From the NCBI GenBank assembly GCA_039519185.1, contig CM076851.1, forward strand, positions 36,710,462-36,774,461: a DNA stretch of 64,000 bases, given 5' to 3'. The notes under the pieces were generated by a model, which worked only from the letters and a program-made list of their open reading frames with translations, had not been told where the DNA came from and ran no database searches. Source of the DNA: Astragalus membranaceus. Lineage: Eukaryota; Streptophyta; Magnoliopsida; Fabales; Fabaceae. A program made the translations under genes and the position numbers. This document shows, piece by piece, positions 33,872-45,967 of the stretch. How positions within the stretch are numbered: position 1 is the stretch's first letter; the number at the start of each line of letters is the position of its first letter.

Positions 33872-34799
33872 GGAACAACCTTGGCCGTTATCCTAAATCT
33901 CCCTTCAACTTCAACAATAACGTTGTTTGTGGCAGCTTCCCTAACGATAGACACACTAGATGATTCCCATGAGGCACCTTCTGATTCGTGGAGGGTGATA
34001 GGCTTGCCATCAAAGGTGATAGCTAGACGGTCTATGGAATCGTCCCATGTGGCTGTTTTTAGGGCCCCCATAAAGAGTTGGTGATTGTCAAAGAGAATAA
34101 CAATAGATTGAACCCAAGTGAAGTCCCTCTTCATGTTCTCATTTCTCCTTCCTATGAAATGCGCATTTATGTGTAGGTTGGGATCAGATACAAGGCAGAA
34201 GTTGTTGTCTTTCTTTCCATGGAAGTAAAAAGTGATTCCATCACCACCAATGAAACGAGGGTCTTGGCAAACAGCTCCTGGTTTGTCACACTCTGCAAAT
34301 CATAATATCAGTGAAATTCATGTACTAATTAATAAAGTTATTGCAGGATAAACCTAAAGTACATATGAGTTTAATGGATATTTTGATATATAAGAAAAAA
34401 CATCAATGTAATTATCTTAAAAGACTTACTGCAAACTGGTTTGCAAGTGTAGCAATCAACGTGGCAACTACCGGGACAGGTGTTAGGACAAACATGATCG
34501 GTATTGTAACATTTCGGATAGTTCTTGTTTCCGCATCTAGCCGTCTTTGGTGATGATGAATGATCGTTCCCGGCATGAGGAGTTGGAGAAGGTGTTGATG
34601 ATGAAGAGGTTGAAGGAGAAAGAGGATTGGTGGTGGGAGGTGTTAAGGTTGGTGAAGGTGTTAATCTTGGAGGAAGAATTCCCGAAGGCGGGTAGTTTTG
34701 TGATGCAGAAGGGATAAGAGATGAAGGAGTAGCCCCCACACCTGCCACTAGGACCAGCAGCAAGATTGACAACAAATCTCGAACCATTATTTGAGCCAT
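33872..34799 (-). pseudogene. Root-cap-domain secreted protein gene, 3' part missing
   Basis: The only host-type gene seen. Exon 1 (34799-34430) encodes a signal peptide (MAQIMVRDLLSILLLVLVAG), a Pro/Ser/Thr-rich linker and a Cys-rich segment (CPNTCPGSCHVDCYTCKPVC). A 137-bp intron (34429-34293) has GTAAGT and TTGCAG ends. Exon 2 (34292-33872) continues in frame with CDKPGAVCQDPRFIGGDG, HINAHFIGRRN and FTWVQSIVILF, typical of plant Root_cap (LEA-related) proteins, which are extracellular proteins of unknown biochemical role. The frame ends at the copia LTR, after about 263 codons; family members continue for roughly a hundred or more residues. The lost 3' part is not found left of the element. 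A TATA box precedes it. Confidence 0.85.
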
Positions 34800-34890
34800 T
34801 TGAAGGTAAACCGAACTGTCCTATTCTTCAAATTATCAAATAACAGCTATTACTAAGTTCTCTGTTGGTTGAGTGAGAATAAGCATTGCC

Positions 34891-34897
34891 TTTTATA
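34891..34897 (-). promoter_or_regulatory. TATA box of the root-cap gene
   Basis: TATAAAA on the minus strand, 92-98 bp upstream of the ATG at 34799, a normal distance for a plant gene with a short leader. Confidence 0.65.
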
Positions 34898-35366
34898 AGC
34901 ATGGAGAGAGTCAACCAAAAATTGAAGGGGTGGTTTGAATGCCGAAACTTGTGGAGTTTGTGTTCTACTCTTTTCAGAAATGGCATATTTTCACATGGCT
35001 CCTTAATTTGGCACTATACGTAAACCTACAAATACATGCATGCATGGCAATGTTCTATCATGATATGGGTATATCATATATGTGATCACTTTAAAATGAA
35101 GTAAAGGGCTGCATTAATGTTGCACCCAGAAATATGGGATGTATCTTTAAAGGTATGTATTTGTAGTATTTTATTGGAACATTAATAGGCATAGAGATGA
35201 GCACTGATTGTAGTATTTTATTGGAACAATAAGTCAGCAAAAAATATTATTGAAAGAATATTAGAATTTAAGCCATTATGTGCTAATGTATCTGTGCATA
35301 TGTTGTTAGAATCTGACAGCAGTTTGTTCCTTTAAAATTCTGCATGACTCGCCACCTCCTGTTTAC
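34898..35366. other. Intergenic DNA upstream of the root-cap gene
   Basis: AT-rich DNA with one short internal duplication (GTATTTTATTGGAAC near 35167 and 35213). I see no gene or element boundary. Confidence 0.5.
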
Positions 35367-35814
35367 GGCTCTGTCCGGTCAAAAAGAGCGGATAGCAGAT
35401 AAGCTAGTAGATAGTGGATAAGCTAGGTTATAGCAATGAGCTTATAGCAGAAGATAGCGGATAAACTAGTGGATTGAGTTTATAGTGTTTGGTAAAATTA
35501 GCCGTTGAACTAGCTTATAATTATAAAATGACATAAATGGACATTTGTAATTAATGCTTAAAAATGAGAAAGATTCATTTAACCGAGAATAAATGAGAAA
35601 TTTAATTAAAATTATAAGGGTAAAAATGGGAGAAAAATGGAACGCTATAAACTATAAGTTTGAACGCTACTTCAAATAGCGTTTCAAAAAATACTATAAG
35701 TCTATAAGGTAGTTAAAAAATGTTATAAGCCAGTAATGTCAAATACCTAAAATGAGCTTATCCACTATAAGCTGTCCGCTATAAACTAGCGGATTGGCTT
35801 TGCCAAACAGAGTC
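35367..35814. mobile_element. MITE, probably PIF/Harbinger (Tourist-like), 448 bp
   Basis: The left end GGCTCTGTCCGG and the reverse complement of the right end GACTCTGTTTGG are imperfect inverted repeats resembling Tourist termini. TAC lies directly outside both ends (35364-35366 and 35815-35817), a 3-bp duplication as in PIF/Harbinger. Inner sequence shows inverted AGCGGATAGC and GCTATAAACTAGCGG words. No coding capacity. Confidence 0.65.
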
Positions 35815-35877
35815 TACATTGCGAGAGTCGCATCAGAGGGAGTTGTCACGGTTCTATTTAATAAGTTGATTCCATAC

Positions 35878-36750
35878 TGTTATAACTAAATTTCGCATTC
35901 GAAATTAGCTACAATAACACGTCAGCAAAGGCTATTAAATAAAGCTCGAAGATCATTCGAAGGAGGGAACGCTCAAAAGACAAAAAGACTCGGCAATTCA
36001 GCTGTAATATCAAAGAAGACCCGAAGGTGAGTTTCGAAGACCAAAACACTATACAATAGCGGTTGATTTTATAATTATAAGCTAGTTCAACGTGCAGGAC
36101 AAGTGCAAAGAATCCAGACGCCAGAGGATACGTGGCAGCAATCATCATCGACCAATAATCAGTTTAGTTTTTATTCGCTTTCAACAAGGACAAGTGTCCA
36201 TCATGCAACGTAGCAGTTGCTCGCTTGTAACTCTATGAATAGTAGTTTGTACGGAGAACTCAGGGCGATTTCATAACATTCAGTAACCCATTATGCCTAA
36301 CACATCCGATCACACAGGATCTCTGGCTACAAGCAGTGAACAATGTATGTCTGAGCCAATAACCCTTTTATCTTCAAACTATTTTCAATTCACTGCAATT
36401 TCTTTGACAGTCGAGTGCTTCACTCTTGTCCTCTTTTATCTTGCTTTTATAACTAGTTTTTACTTACCTAAATCTTTGTACTCGGGGAATTCATGATGTT
36501 CTCTCCTACTTGAGATTGATTTCCGTGAATTGCTTGAGTTATTGTCATTATTTTATTTACATTTTGATAACCGTCGTCCCGAGTACTCGAAGGATTCACG
36601 ATGTTCTACCCGCTTCGGGTGCGATTCTCGTGTTTTGTTCTAGTACCCAGTACTTTGAATTTAGTCGGACAATCACCTAGAATCTTTGATTCGTTTGATT
36701 GTGAGACCTAATTCTCTCCTGATACCATCTTACTTCTCGAAAAGCACACA
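35878..36750 (+). repeat. Possible solo or remnant LTR
   Basis: The segment starts TGTTATAAC, ends GCACACA, and is followed at once by ATTTGGGGCTGG, which resembles a degraded primer site. A TATA-like CTATGAATAG lies near 36232. No partner LTR or coding sequence is present, and I could not define target duplications. The call rests only on overall form. Confidence 0.3.
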
Positions 36751-36995
36751 ATTTGGGGCTGGTAGTGTAAACCTGTCAACAAGTGAACCCATGATCTAAT
36801 TTGAGTCCTCTTATCTCATCCCTTTTGAATTTATTTGTTTGACAGAAAATACTAACGAAAAATACTAGAAAACACCTACTCTATCAGCTTCTCACCAAAA
36901 CAAATAAAGGTAGTTATAATTCTTCCAATTACAACCCTGCGCATCTGCACCATAAATGAGGGGGACATTACAGAGTTCAATTTGCTTTCCATGTG

Positions 36996-37621
36996 TAAGG
37001 AGTGGGAATAGGCTAGGTCGTCCGACAGGGGCCTACGGCCCAGCCTATGTCAGGCCCAGCCGAGGCTCTTTTTTAAAATAGACCAGACTAAGGATTTTTA
37101 AAAATCCTATTTAGCTAAAAAGGCCAGGCCACAACCCTTCGAAAAAGCCTTTTAGGCCTACTAGGCCGGCCTATTTAAGCAGATATAAAAAAATACTTTT
37201 ATTAATATTATTGCTATTATACTAAATTTAGTATATTGTGTTAAATCTTAAATTTTCTAATATTTTTCATTAATGTAAACATATCAACATACATTAATTT
37301 TTTGACATATTTAAAGTTATAATATAAAATAAAATTTAAATTGAATGTCATATAAAATATAACTTAATTTCATTGACATATTCGCTTGTTAGTCTATTTA
37401 CAAAAGCATACATCAGTCAAAGGTCGTAGACTTTCATAAAAAAAATGATGAAATAGGATTTTAAATAGCCTTTCAGGCCTTAACAGACTTTCAAAAAGGC
37501 CAGGTCAGGCCTGAAAAATGAGCCTACGACAGTCATAGGCTAGACTCAGGCCTAACACTTTCAACGCAGGTCAGGTCCAGACCATGCAAAGCCCAGCTCG
37601 GCCCACTTATTCCCACTCCTA
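36996..37621. mobile_element. MITE-like element with AGGAGTGGGAATA ends, 626 bp
   Basis: Left TAAGGAGTGGGAATAGGC and right reverse complement TAGGAGTGGGAATAAGTGG form terminal inverted repeats, followed inward by GGCC-rich, partly inverted sequence (AGGCCAGGCC, GGCCTGACC types). The ends resemble the hAT-type GGGTGGGAATAGGC repeats of plants. No 8-bp target duplication is visible, so the superfamily is uncertain. Confidence 0.6.
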
Positions 37622-37802
37622 CAAGTAGTTAAGATTCAGCATTGGGAATGAAAGAATTATACCAATCAATGCTACGTATGATGTAATCAGGTTTCCTAAA
37701 CCCTTCTGGAGTTCTGTGATATGCTGCTAATCGATGCTACGTTTGATATTATTGTAAAAAAAAAATGTTTGGATTCATTACGAGAAAGCCAAAATTGACT
37801 AT

Positions 37803-38085
37803 CACTACAACAAAACAGTAGAAAAAGGGCGCACCCTTTAGGGGCGCTTTTTAAAAAGCGCCCCTGTTGGTGGATCCGGTTTTAGGCATCAGGGGCGCTT
37901 TTACGCAGGGCCTTTAGGGGCGCTTTTTAACAAACGCCTCTGATGCCTAAAACCGGATCCACCAACAGGGGCGCTTTTTATGAGCGCTCCCAGTTCCCTA
38001 ATTTTTAATTTTCGCATCCACCAACAGGGGCGCTTTCCACGAGCGCCCCCAATGCCCAATTTTTTTTAATTTTCGCGCTACCTCC
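37803..38085. repeat. Left subterminal hairpins of CACTA-2
   Basis: 37840-37865 is a perfect 26-bp palindrome centred on TTTTTAAAAA with GGGGCGC arms. 37866-37897 and 37935-37966 are 32-bp inverted arms (one mismatch) around a 37-bp loop that itself contains GGGGCGCTTTTT. More GGGGCGCTTT boxes follow near 37970 and 38027. Binding of the element's own transposition proteins is the likely role by analogy with En/Spm. Confidence 0.9.
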
Positions 38086-39774
38086 CATTCAGATCCCCTT
38101 GTTTCATTTCCCTCTCACTCACAGTATACTGAAACCCTGAACCGCGGCCAGCAGCTTCCCTCCCTACACCGCGGCCAATTGCCATTCTGGTTACCTCTCA
38201 TCCTCTCACCTGTCGTTCTCTGCTTCCCTGCAAGCCAAGTCCCACCACGAGAGGTCCCATCAACGGCGTACGGTGGCAATCGATTTCTTCCTTTTCGTCT
38301 CATCTCACGTCTCTGTTCTACGTAGAGGAGGAGTGCCTCTGTGCCTCGAAACTTCCTTTCCGTTACGTGCTCTGTCGCAGCCTCTGTTCATCCGCTGTCG
38401 TAACCGTACTTGCTGGGTATAAACAGAAACTTCCATGTTTGGTCCTTTACCTTATAGCTTTCTTTTTTATTTTTTCTTTCTTTTCAATTCCCTGGTTCTT
38501 TTATGGTTTTCACAAGTTTGATAAATGCGGGAAAATAGAAACAGTGAGATGTAATCTTCAATTTGAGGTTGTTTCTTATTCAAATTCATTGTTTTTTATT
38601 AGAAATTTCTGAAGTAGGTTTGTTCTAGTTTTACGTTCCTATGTTGTGAACTGATTTTGAATTATTTTTCCATTGTTTTTTTCTGAATTTGGCTCTGAAT
38701 TGACTGATTCGGTTTTTGTCATGATTGTAGTGTCAATTATTGGTATGATCTATAAAATGAATGGAACCTCTGAATGAACCGGTAGAAAATGAGCATATTA
38801 GCTTTCCTAGGTTTTTTGTAAATCCAATCCAACTCAATCGAAATGTGTGGCAGGAGAATAACCCGTCTGCATTATATGGATATTGAGGAAATTTGTGGTT
38901 AAGAGTTCTGTTTTTAGAATTATTTATTCGACAAGGACGACACAAACGGCCCGCCTCCCCATTCAGCTCTCAGACGCGGCGGACCACCAGTGGCCACCAC
39001 CATCTGTTCGCAGCCCAGCCATAAGGTTTCCTTTTCCTTTCTCCTTTTATAGTTATATAGTTATATATATGTTGCTGAAAATGTTGAAGTATTTTTTGGA
39101 TATTTATAGTTATATATGTTGCTGAACATGTTAAAGTATTTTTTTCTTGAATGATTAGGAATTATTTCTTGATATTTCGGTTCTTGAATGATTAATTTTT
39201 TTATAGATAATGATAGAGTATTTTGAATGATTATTTTTTTTTGGGTTTGTCAAAAAAAGTGTAGAATTTTAATAAGTTGGATCTTTATTTTTAGTTGTTG
39301 TTCAGTTAGCATTTTAGTCCTTAAGCCTTTTATCTTATTTGCAAATGAATGAGAAAAGTCTTAACAATCATTTTGAATTTCGTTGGGTTCATAATAATGA
39401 TTATAATAACTTTAAGAAATTTATTTATTGGTACAGGCTCTCGTTGATCTCTCTCCTGCGCTCTCTCTAGTTCATCTCGCTTAGCTTTGCGGTTCATCTC
39501 TCTTAGCTTTTCAGGTACTTTTGTTGTTATCTAGTTTTTGATATTTTTGGACATATTTTGAATAAAACTGTTATTGGGGATGTTACCGAGAATAAAAATA
39601 GAATAGGAAATATAGCTTGGGAAAATAGGGAGAGGAATTGAAAAACTTTTAAAAAAGAAAGTTTGTTTGTTTTTTTGAATTGAAAAACTTTTAAACATTG
39701 TACTCTGTCTGTTTTTCACCTATAACATATTTAAGTTCTCTTATCAGGAATTTATATTAAATTTCGGTCTAATA
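38086..39774 (+). other. CACTA-2 leader region
   Basis: About 1.7 kb between the hairpin end and the transposase start. It mixes C-rich leader-like DNA (38090-38400) and AT-rich DNA that could include leader introns (for example TTTTCAG at 39507-39513). I see no protein supported by family resemblance. Confidence 0.5.
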
Positions 39775-42700
39775 TGGATAGAAGTGGATGTCTGCCAATC
39801 GTCTGTCGAAAGAATATGCCGATGGAGTGGAATATTTTGTGAACTTTGCTGTTCGACGTTTAGGAACTTCTAGTAAGTTCAAGTGTCCTTGTTTAAGATG
39901 TTGTTATGCCAATCGAGTTACTGCGGTTGAGTTGGGAAGACATTTAAAGGCCAATGGAATCGATCAAAGTTATATTTGTTGGACAATGCACGGTGAGAAA
40001 AGAGGTGAACCTTCAAATATGGATAATAGTACTCAGAGATGTGATCCGGTTGATTATCCTGAAACATTTGATGGCGACCAATTTGAAGAGATGGCAAAGG
40101 CGGTTGAAGACGATCTTAATGATTCTCCTCAAATGTTTGAGAAGTTGATAACTGATGCGGAGACACCGTTGTATGCGGGCTGTACTGAATTCACAAAGTT
40201 ATCGGCTGTGATAAAGCTGTATAACTTGAAAACTTGCCACGGATGGACGGATAAGAGCTTTACGAAATTACTCGCGCTATTGAAAGATATGTTGCCGGAA
40301 GACAATGTTCTCCCTTCTCAGACGTATGATGCAAAACAAATGTTAGGAACCATTGGTTTGAACTTTGAGAAGATACATGCTTGTCCGAATGATTGCATTT
40401 TATTTCGGAATGAACATGCATTGTTAAAGTCGTGCCCTAAATGTAATGCACCGCGGTATAAGAAGAAAGACTCTGCTCCAAAAAGGTATTGTGGTATTTT
40501 CCCATAATTCCTCGATTTAGGCGTATGTACCATAGTTCGGAAGATGTCAAACTGTTGACTTGGCATGATGATGAAAGGATTAAAGATGGCATGCTACGAC
40601 ACCCGGCGGATTCTCCGCAGTGGAAAAAGCTTGATATTGATTATCCTGATTTTGGGCATGACCCAAGAAACCTACGCCTTGCATTGTCTGCCGATGGATT
40701 TAACCCGCACGGTATCCAGAGTAGCTCCCATAGTACATGGCCTGTGATTTTGGCGATCTATAACTTACCTCCATGGCTTTGCATGAAACGAAAGTATATG
40801 ATGTTGTCTTTGTTAATTTCTGGTCCCAAACAACCAGGAAATGATATTGACGTATACGTGGCTCCTTTAATAGAAGACTTGAAGCAAATGTGGGAGATTG
40901 GGGTAGAGGTGTATGATGGGTTCAGAGAAGAAAGTTTCATTCTGAAGGCTATGATTTTTGGCACCATTAATGACTTTCCAGCGTACGGTAATCTATCTGG
41001 GTACAGTAACAAAGGTCAGTGTGCATGTCCTATATGTGAAGATAATACAGATTGGATGTGGTTGGAACATGGTAAGAAGAATATATATCTTGGCCATCGG
41101 AGATTTTTGCCTCCAACTCATCAATATCGGGTGAGGAGAGAGGCATTCAATGGGAATTCAGAAACTCGTAAAGCTCCCCCGTCTTTGACCGGTGAACAAC
41201 TATTTGAAAAGGTGAAAGATTTGAACATTAAGTTTGGGAAGCCTTTTGCAGGAGAGCTTGCCAAACGAGGGTGGAAGAAAAAGTCGATTTTCTTTGAGTT
41301 GCCCTATTGGAAGTCATTACACGTAAGACATTTCATTGATGTGATGCATGTTGAAAAAAATGTATTCGAAAGTGTCATTGGTACCTTACTCAATATGCCA
41401 GGGAAGACTAAAGATACCATCAACACAAGATTGGATTTGGTTAGTATGGGGTTGAGACCCGAATTGGGTCCGATAAAGAAGGGTACACGTACATATCTAC
41501 CTCCGGCAGCTCATACTCTATCTAGAAAGGAGAAAACTATCTTTTGTAAGTTTCTTCATGGAGTTAAAGTTCTAGAGGGGTACTCTTCAAATGTTACCAA
41601 CCTTGTATCGATGAAAGACCTCAACTTAAAGTCTCTAAAGTATCATGATTGTCATGTTCTCATGGAGAATTTGCTACCCATTGGTATACGATCCATTATG
41701 CCCAACAAAGTGCGTCAGGCCATAACTAAACTTTGTTTCTTCTTTAAGGCGATTTGTAGTAGAGTGATTGACCCTGGAAAGTTGCCAGCTCTACAAAGAT
41801 CAATTACTGTGACTTTATGTGAGCTTGAGATGTTTTTTCCGCCTTCATTCTTTGACATAATGATTCATTTAATAGTTCATCTGGTTAGAGAGACACAATT
41901 GTGTGGCCCATGTTACATGAGATGGATGTACCCATTTGAGCGATACATGAAGATATTAAAAGGATATGTTAAAAACCGATCACGACCTGAGGGTTGCATT
42001 GCTGAGCGCTACATAGTTGAAGAATCTATTGAGTTCTCCACCGACTATCTATCTAATGTTGAATATTCTATTGGGCTGCCAAGGGTGCGTCACACAAGAA
42101 GCGTTTGTAAAGGGATGACAGGAAGGAAATTAGTGATGGTGTCCAGGAAAGAACTAGAGCAAGCACACTTATATGTTCTGCACAATGATAGTCAGGTTGA
42201 TTCATATGTTGCCAAACACATGGAGATTCTTAAGAGTGATCACCCATCTAAGAATCAAGTCTGGTTAAAAAAAAACACAATCGGAGTTTCATACTATGGC
42301 TAAAAGATCAAATTGATATTGAGTTTGTTTCAAATCCTACCTCGATTTCCGAAAGATTGAGATGGTTAGCAAAAGGTCCAAATATACATGTATTCTCTTA
42401 CACTAGTTATCTACAAAACGGGTACACGTTCTATACAAAATCCCACGATGATCAGAGTAAAATGCAAAATAGTGGGGTGACTCTTGTAGCTGAATTTATG
42501 CATACATCAAGTGCCAAAGACAGAAATCCCATTTACGCGAATATGTCATACTTCGGTGTCATTGAACACATATGGGAGTTGGATTACAATATGTTTTGTG
42601 AGCCTGTGTTCCAATGTAATTGGGTTGACAATAATATGGTGTACAGATGGATGACTCGGGTTTCATGCGGGTGAATTTCAATAAGTTAGGATATAAAGAT

Positions 42701-43042
42701 GAACCTTTTATTTTAGCCTCGCAAGCCCAACATGTGTTTTATGTCACTGATCCAGTTGATATCAATTGGTGCATTGTTTTATTGACAAACAAAAAATTAT
42801 TGGTGAATAACATTGGTGATCAAGCGCACGAAGATGTTGACATTGAGGATGACCCTTTCTTTGGGACATCACAACCAATAATAGGGGAAAGTACTTCTAA
42901 AGATGATATTTTGTATGTTAGAAAGGATCATAACGATGGGATTATGTTTCGTCAAAAACAAAGTACCAAGAAGCGAAAAGCAAAATATCATACAAATAAA
43001 CAAGTAGCTAGTAACATTAGATCGAGGAAAAGGAAAAGGTAA
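39775..43042 (+). pseudogene. TNP2-type transposase gene of CACTA-2 with four frameshifts
   Basis: The expected start is ATG 39775 (MDRS), but a lost base near 39786 puts the body in the frame of ATG 39788 (MSANRLSKEYADGVEYF). Domains: transposase-associated N-terminus (CPCLRCC), Transposase_21 (from about 40560; RHPADSPQW, LSADGFNPHG, CPICEDN), the DUF4218 region (about 41500-42050; HDCHVLMENLLPIGIRS, WMYPFERYMK) and DUF4216 (about 42540-42780; YFGVIEHIWELDY). Frame changes occur at the A5 run 40480-40484, the A9 run 42267-42275 and near 42645. A basic tail (TKKRKAKYHTNK) ends at 43042. The frame reads well between shifts, so decay is light or some shifts are sequence errors. Confidence 0.85.
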
Positions 43043-45546
43043 TATATCATGCGTGTTTCTTTTTTATTCATTTTTCATATTGTAAAAATTAACTTACTTA
43101 TCATGTGTGTTTCTTTTTTATTCATTTTTCATATTGTAAAAATTAACTTACTTTATCACGTGTGTTTCTTTTTTATTCATTTTTCATATAACAATGATTA
43201 TATTTTGTTGCAGGTGAGATGACTTCCCATAGTGATGATAGTGCACATGACAGTGGTCATGAGAGTCATGATAACGCACAAAAAAAGTTCAATCACCGTG
43301 GAATGACAGTTAAGAAGAATATCATCAATCGGGGGAACAAAGGGCTTCCTAAACTTTCAGTAAGATACTTACTAAATAACTAACTTTGTTACATACTTTT
43401 ACCTGTTTATTATCTAATTTACACAATTAATAATGCAGGTCAAATGGAATGCTAAACACCAACCGATTGGTGAGAATGGTAGAGAGTTGCAAAGCTTCAT
43501 TGGTGCGAGAGCAAGGCAGGATATACCAATAACAATCATAAGTTGGAATAATAAAAAGGATGCCTCTTTAGAGAAATCTAAAGAGGAGCTATGGCACTTG
43601 ATAGAGGTATGGGTCTTATTTTGACTATACAGTTATTTTATAATTAAATATGTAAGCATATTTATAATCATTTTGTTGAATGTAAGCAGAAATATTTTGA
43701 TGTGGATGACTCTCGAAAAGACTATTGTCTTATGAAAGCTGGAAAGGCGCATAGAAGATTCAGATCAACTCTAACAAAGTGGGTGAAAGATAAAGAGGGG
43801 AACATCAGAAACCATCCTCCACCACGGTATGATGGGATTATTCCATTAGAGGATTGGAGTGCATTTATATCATCACGCGAAGATGAGGAATTCCAGGTTT
43901 GTACAATTACTTATCATACATATACCTATATTTGACAATTATAAAGTATTAATGTAAAAATATGTGTCTTTATAGAAATTAAGCATTGAAAATCGCCAGA
44001 GAGCAGAAAGTCCTGAATACCCTTATAGAGCCGGTGTTAAGGGTTATCACGAGATTGAAGAACAATTGGTAGGCACATTATCTTTTATTTTATCTTTCGT
44101 TTACTAAATTAATCTTTTGATTTATTTACTAATAAATGGTAAATTTTAATAGCTGTGGGAGACCGGAAAAGATCCTACTCAGGAATCTATTGACCGACAT
44201 GTTTTGTGGTTAGAAGCCCGACATAACAAAGATGGTGTCGTTGATGACCCAAAAACGAGAGAGGTGTTTCAAAGAATTGTAAGTATGATAAAATTATATT
44301 ACTTATAATGTTTATTAAATTTGTTGTACTTATGTACTTATGAACTTAACAAAGATGAGTCATTACTTATGAACTTACTATTAATAATGTCTAATAATTT
44401 TGGTGAATCAGGAATCCATATCACAATCAGTATCACAAGGAGAGATTACTGATTGTGATGGTCCGAATGACATCCTTGGTCGTGCATTGGCAACTGAAGA
44501 GTATTCAGGACGTCTACGGGGTTTGGGATTTGGGATTTCTCCAACCACTTTTTGGGGTTCAAAGAGGCAAAAAAAAGATATGGAAAAAGAAAGTAGAGAA
44601 TGGCGGTTGGAGGCCATGGTATTGATGCTACACAAAGAACTTAATGAATTAAAAGAAAAAGTTTGTCCAAGGACTGATGATGTACCATCTCCTAACCCAA
44701 ATAGCTTTAGGGATAGTTGCAATATTGCGTCCAATGAGGTAATTATCGTTGGTCGTTTAATTTGGTTATCATTTATATTAACTTATAGGTATTAATATTT
44801 GGTTATCATTTAATTTAGGGTAACAATAACAACTGTGAATTATATACATCAAACCCGCTTACATTGGTCGCAAAGGGCTTTGTTTGTAACAATGAGGACT
44901 CCACCTTGCACAATCTACCCATTCCTCCAAATCACGCAAGAGTCAGAGTTGAATTTGTTGTTGTGGATGAAGCATTATTGCCGGTACCAATTGACACTGA
45001 TTGTGTGACTTTGGTCACTGTGAATGATGCACTTGGCACCCTTGTGGCATGGCCAACAAATCTTATCAATGTATGGAGCAATTAATATATTTGTTAATAA
45101 TTCATTCGCTTATTGTCATATATTAATAACTAATTATATTTCTAATATAGGTAAAGAAAGCAAGATCTCGGATTTCTGGGCATGTTGACAAATCCCAACC
45201 CTCCCCTTCTATTGGTTGCAAGAAACATGTGTCTAGGCGAGAATCTAGCGGGAATGAGATTCAATCCCAACACACCCCCCCCCCCTTCTATTGCTAGCAA
45301 GAAATCAGTGTCTCGATAAGTAGATAAAGGGAAACAGATTCAATTCCAACCCCCCCCCCCTTCTAAGGAATTTATCGGCTATCTAAAGGTTCATGCCTCA
45401 ACAATGATGGGTGGAGATTTGATAATTGCATCGCTTGATCCAGACATCTTGGGATATAGCAACCAAGTCTGCCTTTCAAAGGTGGAACTGAAAGAGGTAT
45501 ATGATCACTTGTGGGCATCTACAACTTCTATTACAATATACATCAG

Positions 45547-45548
<2 letters not shown>

Positions 45549-45584
<36 letters not shown>

Positions 45585-45593
45585 TGTTAATTT
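45549..45593. repeat. TTA microsatellite
   Basis: About fifteen ATT/TTA units directly after a GT donor-like site of the second CACTA-2 gene, so it sits in an intron. Confidence 0.9.
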
Positions 45594-45869
45594 ATTTGTA
45601 TACATCTTAACTATAGGTATTTGTACCATGAGATTATGATCCCCATGGAACAAACACAAAGATTTATATTCTTGTGCCCCGCAAATACCTTTCTACGCAA
45701 CGTATGCATTGAAAAAGGCATGTCAAAAGATGTTGTTAAAGCCGTGAAGCAAGCGATTAAAGCAAATAATGAATCTGTAAAAGCCTATGTCAATAGACGC
45801 TTGGCTTTGGCACATGAAAGCAGCTGTGATAGCTTATTTTTGGCACCCATCAACTTGGGGTAACAAATT

Positions 45870-45872
<3 letters not shown>

Positions 45873-45966
<94 letters not shown>
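45873..45966. repeat. CT then TA microsatellite
   Basis: About 26 CT units followed by about 21 TA units in the intron just before the exon that carries the protease histidine. Length is probably unstable. Confidence 0.95.

Positions 45967-45967
<1 letters not shown>

Noticed and set aside
35909..36148. Open frame of 79 codons on the minus strand
   Set aside because: Hydrophobic but without a domain or splice context, and inside a probable LTR remnant.
38115..39125. Short open frames in the CACTA-2 leader
   Set aside because: 60-80 codons, no family match, alternating C-rich and AT-rich composition. Better read as leader and introns.
44864..45085. Independent small gene in CACTA-2
   Set aside because: It is one exon of the longer second CACTA-2 gene, bounded by AG and GT sites in frame with its neighbours.
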